This document shows positions 30,949 to 35,090 of a stretch of 35,090 bases of DNA, in pieces; the first letter of the stretch is position 1; each line of letters starts with the position of its first letter. Source of the stretch: an uncultured Bacteroidales bacterium (GTDB taxonomy: Bacteria; Bacteroidota; Bacteroidia; Bacteroidales; Paludibacteraceae); contig CACZRD010000147.1 in NCBI GenBank assembly GCA_902783545.1, positions 1-35,090 of the forward strand, in the 5' to 3' direction. Position numbers and translations under genes: made by a program. Under the pieces are notes generated by a model. The model worked only from the letters and a program-made list of their open reading frames with translations, was not told where the DNA came from and made no database searches.

Positions 30949-32814
30949 TCACTCCACTGTCACCGACTTGGCAAGGTTCCTTGGCTGATCAACATCGCAG
31001 CCTTTGACTACGGCTATATGGTAGGCAAGCAGCTGCAAGGGAATAACGGTCAAGAGCGGCGTCAGGCACTCCTCGGTGGCGGGGATCTCGATGGTGTAGT
31101 CGGCAATACGGCTGACCAGCTCGTCGCCCTCGGTGACCACGGCAATAACTCTGCCTTTCCTTGCTTTGATCTCCTGGATGTTACTTACAACCTTTTCGTA
31201 CGTGCCGCAATGCGGTGCAACGACCACTACGGGCATCTCTTGCGAGATCAGGGCTATCGGTCCGTGTTTCATCTCGGCAGCGGGATAGCCCTCGGCGTGG
31301 ATATAACTGATCTCCTTGAGCTTGAGCGCACCTTCCATCGCTACGGGGAAGTTATACCCTCGTCCCAGATAGATGAAGTTCTGTGCGTAAGTAAATGTCT
31401 TGGCGAAGTCCGCGATGCGTTTGTTCTGCCCGAGCACGCGCTCGATCTTGTCGGGTATCTGTCCGAGTTCGCGCACGATACGCAGATACTGCTCCTTGCT
31501 CATCGTGCCTTTCTCCTTGCCTATACAGAGGGCTAACATCGTCAGGGCAACCACCTGTGCGGTGAAGGCTTTCGTGCTCGCTACGCCTATCTCCGGCCCG
31601 ACATGGGTGTAGCATCCGCTGTCACTCACGCGCGGGATAGAGGCGCCGACGACGTTGCAGATCGAGAAGATGAACGCACCTTTCTCTTTCGCCAACTGGA
31701 TAGCTGCCAGGGTGTCGGCTGTCTCGCCGGACTGCGAGATGGCGATAACCACATCGTCCTTGTTGATGACGGGTTTGCGGTAACGGAACTCGCTGGAGTA
31801 CTCGACCTCGACGGGTATCTGCGCAAACTCCTCGATGGCGTACATCGCTATCAGTCCTGCGTGCCACGACGTGCCGCAAGCGGTGATAATGATACGCTTG
31901 GCGTTGAGAAAACGATCTTTATTGTCAATGAATCCCGACAGGGCGATGTTGTCCTGCCGCACGTTCACGCGTCCGCGCATCGAATCCGTCAGCGTACGCG
32001 GCTGCTCGAAGATCTCCTTGAGCATGAAGTGCGGGTAGCCGCCTTTCTCCAACTGACTCAATGATAACTCCAGCCGCTTGATCTCCGGTGTCTTCGTCAC
32101 ATTATTGATAGTCGTTATCTCTACTCCTTCACTCTTTAACTCTTTCACTCCTTCACTCTTTAAAACAACGACTTCCTCATCTTCGATATAGATAACCTTA
32201 TCCGTGTATTCGACTATTGGCGTGGCGTCGGATGCAAGGAAATACTCGTCATCGCCGATGCCTACCACGAGCGGCGAACCCTTGCGGGCTGCGACGAGGG
32301 TGTCGGGATTGTCTTTGTCCAACACGGCGATGGCGTATGCACCGATGACCTGTTGCAGCGCGAGTTGCACTGCCGTCTTCAGATCCACGTGGCGGTCGAC
32401 CTGCGTGTATTCGATCAGCTGCACCAGCACCTCGGTGTCGGTGTCGGACTTGAACGTATACCCCTGCTCCATCAGTCCGGCTTTGAGCACAGCGTAGTTC
32501 TCGATGATGCCGTTGTGGATGATGGCCAGCCGCTCGCTCTCCGAGTAGTGCGGATGGGCGTTCACAGTGTTCGGCTCGCCATGCGTCGCCCAGCGGGTGT
32601 GCGCGATACCGATGCAGCCCTCTATATCCTTATCTGCTGCATAAGCTTCCAGTTCGGCAACCTTGCCTTTGGCTTTGTAGATGTTCAGCTGTCCTGCAGG
32701 GTTGATCAGCGCCACGCCGGCACTGTCATAACCGCGGTACTCGAGGCGATGAAGCCCCTTAATAAGGATCGGATAGGCTTTTCTTTTTCCTATGTAACCA
32801 ACAATGCCACACAT
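30949..32814 (-). CDS. glmS: Glutamine--fructose-6-phosphate aminotransferase (isomerizing)
   Basis: 621 residues. Makes glucosamine-6-P for wall and lipopolysaccharide synthesis. Catalytic Cys2 starts the glutaminase domain (MCGIVGYIGKRKA, HRLEYRGYDSAGVAL); two SIS sugar-isomerase domains follow (ITACGTSWHAGLIAMYAIEEF, ISQSGETADTLAAI; LGRGYNFPVAMEGALKLKEISYIHAEGYPAAEMKHGPIALI). Residues about 218-231 (LKSEGVKELKSEGVE) are a translated octamer array between the domains. Downstream of glnN in the same unit, so its glutamine donor may be supplied by the neighbour. No ribozyme-like structure was seen upstream; Bacteroidota are not known to use it. Confidence 0.96.
   Translation of the reverse strand: MCGIVGYIGKRKAYPILIKGLHRLEYRGYDSAGVALINPAGQLNIYKAKGKVAELEAYAADKDIEGCIGIAHTRWATHGEPNTVNAHPHYSESERLAIIHNGIIENYAVLKAGLMEQGYTFKSDTDTEVLVQLIEYTQVDRHVDLKTAVQLALQQVIGAYAIAVLDKDNPDTLVAARKGSPLVVGIGDDEYFLASDATPIVEYTDKVIYIEDEEVVVLKSEGVKELKSEGVEITTINNVTKTPEIKRLELSLSQLEKGGYPHFMLKEIFEQPRTLTDSMRGRVNVRQDNIALSGFIDNKDRFLNAKRIIITACGTSWHAGLIAMYAIEEFAQIPVEVEYSSEFRYRKPVINKDDVVIAISQSGETADTLAAIQLAKEKGAFIFSICNVVGASIPRVSDSGCYTHVGPEIGVASTKAFTAQVVALTMLALCIGKEKGTMSKEQYLRIVRELGQIPDKIERVLGQNKRIADFAKTFTYAQNFIYLGRGYNFPVAMEGALKLKEISYIHAEGYPAAEMKHGPIALISQEMPVVVVAPHCGTYEKVVSNIQEIKARKGRVIAVVTEGDELVSRIADYTIEIPATEECLTPLLTVIPLQLLAYHIAVVKGCDVDQPRNLAKSVTVE
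32124..32163 (-). repeat. In-frame tandem octamer array in glmS (CTCTTTCA type)
   Basis: Plus-strand units: CTCCTTCA, CTCTTTAA, CTCTTTCA, CTCCTTCA, CTCTTTAA (five units, 40 nt). Read on the minus strand it encodes LKSEGVKELKSEG. The flanks (IEDEEVVV and ITTINNVTKTPEI) look like ordinary GlmS. Confidence 0.9.
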
Positions 32815-32815
32815 A

Positions 32816-32850
32816 ATTATTTATGATTTATGATTTCAAATTTTTAGTTT
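32816..32850. repeat. Tandem heptamer array between dapL and glmS (ATGATTT type)
   Basis: Units ATTATTT, ATGATTT, ATGATTT, CAAATTT, TTAGTTT (35 nt). Spans the gap and extends into dapL, supplying its stop (32828-32830) and the last residues (NLKS). Confidence 0.8.
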
Positions 32851-34000
32851 TCATTCGTTCTAGTGCTTCAAGGCAGTCTTCTCGCGGGGAGAAGGCAGAG
32901 AAGCGGACGTAGCCTTCGCCGGAAGGGCCGAAACCTGCCCCCGGTGTACAAACAATCTGACAGGTGCTGAGCAGATGGTCAAAGAATGACCAGGAGGAGT
33001 AGCCTTGCGGCACACGGCACCAGATATAAGGAGCGTTCTGACCTCCGAACACTTCATAGTCCAAAGCCCGCAAACCGTCAAGCAACACTTGCGCCGTTTG
33101 CTGGTAGTATGCGATGTTGGCACGAAGAGCATCTTTCCCTTCAGGCGTATAGCTCGCCTCTGCCCCACGCTGGGAGATATACGATGTACCATTGTATTTC
33201 GTACACTGGCGGCGGAGCCACATGGCGTTGAGACCAGTCAGTTTGGGCACTACTGTATAGCCGCAACGCACACCCGTGAATCCAGCCGTCTTACTGAAAC
33301 TCCGCACCTCAATAGCTACCTCCTTTGCCCCATCTATCTCATAGATCGAATGCGGGATAGTCGGGTCTGTAATGAACGCTTCATAAGCCGAATCGTAGAT
33401 GATAATACTTTGGTGCTCACGAGCATAGTCCACCCATTGCTTCAGCTGTTCTCGCGACAAGACGATACCTAAGGGGTTGTTAGGGTAGCAGAGATAGATA
33501 ATATCCACCTGTGTTTCCAGTAGCTGAGCCACAAAGCCGTTCTCCGCTGTACAAGGCAAGTAAACAATGGCGCGACCAGCCATCAGCGATGTGTCCTCGT
33601 AGGCAGGATAGGCCGGGTCTAAAACTGCCACTGTATTATGCGCATCGAACAGTTCGCTCAGGTTGCCAAGATCGCTACCTGCACCATCCGAGATAAACAC
33701 CTCATCTATGTCCAGCGATACTCCGCGGGGCGTGTAGTCATTGTCAATGATAGCCTGACGAAGCCATGGATAACCCCATTCAAGGCCATAACCTCGGAAG
33801 GTTTCCCTGTGCGCCAACTCTTCGACTGCACGATGCATCGCATCCACAATAGGTTGCGGCAACGGACGCGTCACATCTCCCACGCCAAGCCGCAAGATCC
33901 GTGTATCAGGATGCGCTGCCTGATATACCTCTGTCCGATGCACTATCTCCGTAAAGAGATAACTGCCGTTCATCTGTTGCAAATGGGTATTCAGTTGCAT
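32828..34000 (-). CDS. dapL: LL-diaminopimelate aminotransferase
   Basis: 390 residues from ATG 34000, chosen because MQLNTHLQQMNGSYLFTEI matches the family start; another ATG at 34015 would overlap dapF. Converts tetrahydrodipicolinate directly to LL-DAP with glutamate, using PLP. K237 in EVRSFSKTAGFTGVRCGYTVVP is the cofactor lysine; GVGDVTRPLPQPIVDAM, YGLEWGYPWLRQAI and CYPNNPLGIV are DapL hallmarks. LL-DAP then goes to DapF next door. Its last four residues and stop come from a heptamer array. Confidence 0.95.
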   Translation of the reverse strand: MQLNTHLQQMNGSYLFTEIVHRTEVYQAAHPDTRILRLGVGDVTRPLPQPIVDAMHRAVEELAHRETFRGYGLEWGYPWLRQAIIDNDYTPRGVSLDIDEVFISDGAGSDLGNLSELFDAHNTVAVLDPAYPAYEDTSLMAGRAIVYLPCTAENGFVAQLLETQVDIIYLCYPNNPLGIVLSREQLKQWVDYAREHQSIIIYDSAYEAFITDPTIPHSIYEIDGAKEVAIEVRSFSKTAGFTGVRCGYTVVPKLTGLNAMWLRRQCTKYNGTSYISQRGAEASYTPEGKDALRANIAYYQQTAQVLLDGLRALDYEVFGGQNAPYIWCRVPQGYSSWSFFDHLLSTCQIVCTPGAGFGPSGEGYVRFSAFSPREDCLEALERMKTKNLKS

Positions 34001-34002
34001 GT

Positions 34003-34764
34003 TCAGTCCTCCCAATTATATTCACCGCGGAAGACCTCCGTGGCGGTGCCGGTAAGGTAGATGATACCTTTGTCATCGCGGCGAACTGACACGTCACCGC
34101 CCGGCATATGCACCGTCACCTTGTTGGTTGTAAGCTTCTTGTTCATTGCCTCAACAGCTGCCGCGCAGGCACCTGTGCCACATGCCATCGTCTCGCCCGT
34201 GCCGCGCTCGCATACGCGCATGCACAGTTCCTTACGATTAAGCACGTACACGCATTCTATGTTCGCGCGCTTACGGAGTTCAGCATAACACGCATCAGTG
34301 CACAACTGCTTGAACTGCGGATCAAGAGCGTCAGGTGCATCCACGAAGAACACCTCATGCGGATTACCGAGTGTAGTGCCCATCTCTACGGTAACCTGCT
34401 CTACTCTGCCCTCGGCATTTATTATCGGTGTAAGCTGCTTGATACCTGCAAGTGTTTCAAGTGTCAGCGGATTGCCACACAACCTCTGCTCAAAGACATA
34501 CTTGGCGATGCATCGCGCCGCGTTGCCACACATCTCGGCCTCGCTGCCGTCGGCATTGAACATGCGCATGCGCACATCCGCCACCCTGCTGGGCAGGATG
34601 AGCACTAACCCATCCGAACCGATGCCCCGGTGGCGGTCGCTGATTACGCGAGCCAGCGCAGGCAGATCGGCGTTCGCCATGTGAAAATCCATCTTGCGGG
34701 AAAGACAATCAATATAGACGTAGTCGTTTCCCAACGCGTGCATCTTGATAAATGGCAGTTTCAT
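34003..34764 (-). CDS. dapF: Diaminopimelate epimerase
   Basis: 253 residues from ATG 34764, set by the family N-terminus MKLPFIKMHALGNDYVYID; the longer frame upstream is out-of-frame glnN sequence. Converts LL-DAP to meso-DAP. The two catalytic cysteines are C79 in AEMCGNAARC and C195 in TMACGTGACAA. Starts 1 nt after the glnN stop and ends 2 nt before dapL, so the three are one unit. The glnN-dapF-dapL order also occurs in Bacteroides as I remember it. Confidence 0.95.
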   Translation of the reverse strand: MKLPFIKMHALGNDYVYIDCLSRKMDFHMANADLPALARVISDRHRGIGSDGLVLILPSRVADVRMRMFNADGSEAEMCGNAARCIAKYVFEQRLCGNPLTLETLAGIKQLTPIINAEGRVEQVTVEMGTTLGNPHEVFFVDAPDALDPQFKQLCTDACYAELRKRANIECVYVLNRKELCMRVCERGTGETMACGTGACAAAVEAMNKKLTTNKVTVHMPGGDVSVRRDDKGIIYLTGTATEVFRGEYNWED

Positions 34765-34765
34765 T

Positions 34766-35090
34766 TTAGTGGATGAAGAGGAGTTCACGGTACTTAGGCA
34801 GCGTCCACATCTCGTCGTCCACGATGAGCTCGAGGGCATCAGCATGTTCGCGGATCTCTGCCATGAGCGGCAGGACAGTATCGTGGTAGGCGATGGCTTT
34901 GCTGCGCTCGTCTGGCTGCCTGTTGGCTGCATGGCGCGCCTCGGTCATCTTTTCTACTCCGGCGAAGATCTCGCCCGAGTGGTGCTCAATCTGCTTGATG
35001 ATGCTGTAGTCCATCTCGTTGAGCGTGGCAACCTCATCGGCGCTGAACACCTGCTTGACAGCCAGCACGTTCTGCAGCAGCATCGTCTGG
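34766..35090 (-). CDS. glnN: Glutamine synthetase type III, C-terminal end (5' end cut off)
   Basis: The frame runs off the right edge, so only the last 107 residues are seen. They are helical and end in VDDEMWTLPKYRELLFIH, the characteristic C-terminus of GlnN, the large (about 730-residue) glutamine synthetase common in Bacteroidota. SGEIFAGVEKMTEARHAANRQ and EKM match the same helical domain. The catalytic part lies outside. It is followed 1 nt later by dapF. Glutamine made by it can feed GlmS in the same unit. Confidence 0.85.
   Translation of the reverse strand, partial: QTMLLQNVLAVKQVFSADEVATLNEMDYSIIKQIEHHSGEIFAGVEKMTEARHAANRQPDERSKAIAYHDTVLPLMAEIREHADALELIVDDEMWTLPKYRELLFIH

Noticed and set aside
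8138..32163. In-frame repeat arrays as phase-variation switches
   Set aside because: Units of 7 or 8 nt would shift frame in essential genes (cysS, murF, glmS), and the units are degenerate, which lowers slippage. Only the 9-nt array in grpE could vary without harm.
17622..32814. nagB and glmS as a single regulated pair
   Set aside because: They are over 12 kb apart in different transcription units; only the metabolic link is real.
11455..32850. Heptamer arrays as CRISPR or insertion-site remnants
   Set aside because: No spacers, no palindromic repeats of 25-40 nt, no cas genes, no inverted-repeat ends or target duplications.
32800..32900. glmS ribozyme or riboswitch upstream of glmS
   Set aside because: The gap to dapL is 13 nt and filled with a heptamer array; there is no room and no ribozyme core.

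Overview
The window is a 35 kb piece of a Bacteroidales (Bacteroidota) chromosome. The evidence is a type IX secretion C-terminal sorting domain, Bacteroidota-type promoters (TTTG, 20 nt, TAnnTTTG), a DUF6242-like lipoprotein, a type III glutamine synthetase end next to dapF and dapL, and Bacteroidota-style ParE and GlgB. I cannot name the genus. There are 31 coding regions, the first and last of which are cut by the window edges. I see no rRNA, tRNA, CRISPR array, prophage or insertion sequence, and no gene-free stretch exceeds 300 bases.

Layout. 1-5651 (+): the end of a large MBG-domain surface protein, an OmpA-family protein with a TolA-like Ala/Glu/Lys helix, parE, and a small Cys-cluster protein. 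5635-10746 (-): lipoprotein, mpl, DUF1846 and EamA transporter, tightly packed. 10852-11454 (+): 5-formyl-THF cyclo-ligase. 11493-15950 (-): typA, ddl, short-chain polyprenyl synthase and a conserved unknown. 16098-20929 (-): yhcH-like, glgB, nagB, cysS. 21078-22490 (-): glycosyl-hydrolase-like lipoprotein or secreted protein. 22579-22947 (-): small secreted protein with a long leader. 23192-26238 (-): murF, membrane-anchored coiled-coil protein, flippase-like membrane protein. 26318-28919 (-): HAD nucleotidase, grpE, dnaJ. 29038-30051 (+): lone FecCD-type permease. 30056-35090 (-): glnN end, dapF, dapL, glmS, ddh.

The shared theme is cell-wall supply. GlnN can make glutamine for GlmS. GlmS and NagB interconvert fructose-6-P and glucosamine-6-P in opposite directions. 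DapL plus DapF, and independently Ddh, lead to meso-diaminopimelate. Ddl and MurF finish the UDP-MurNAc-pentapeptide, Mpl recycles wall tripeptide, and OmpA-type domains hold the outer membrane to the wall.

The most unusual feature is not a gene. Thirteen short degenerate tandem arrays were found, mostly of 5-6 units of 7, 8 or 9 nt and about 35-45 nt long. Seven fill gene junctions, often supplying the stop codon, and the other six lie in frame inside cysS (twice), murF, mpl, glmS and a small secreted gene, with a related nonamer array inside grpE counted alongside its junction twin. A second layer is a set of eight promoters with exactly 20 nt spacing. Several share an extra conserved spacer word (GCAAATGTGGGAT), and in two cases that word is also one arm of the preceding operon's terminator hairpin.
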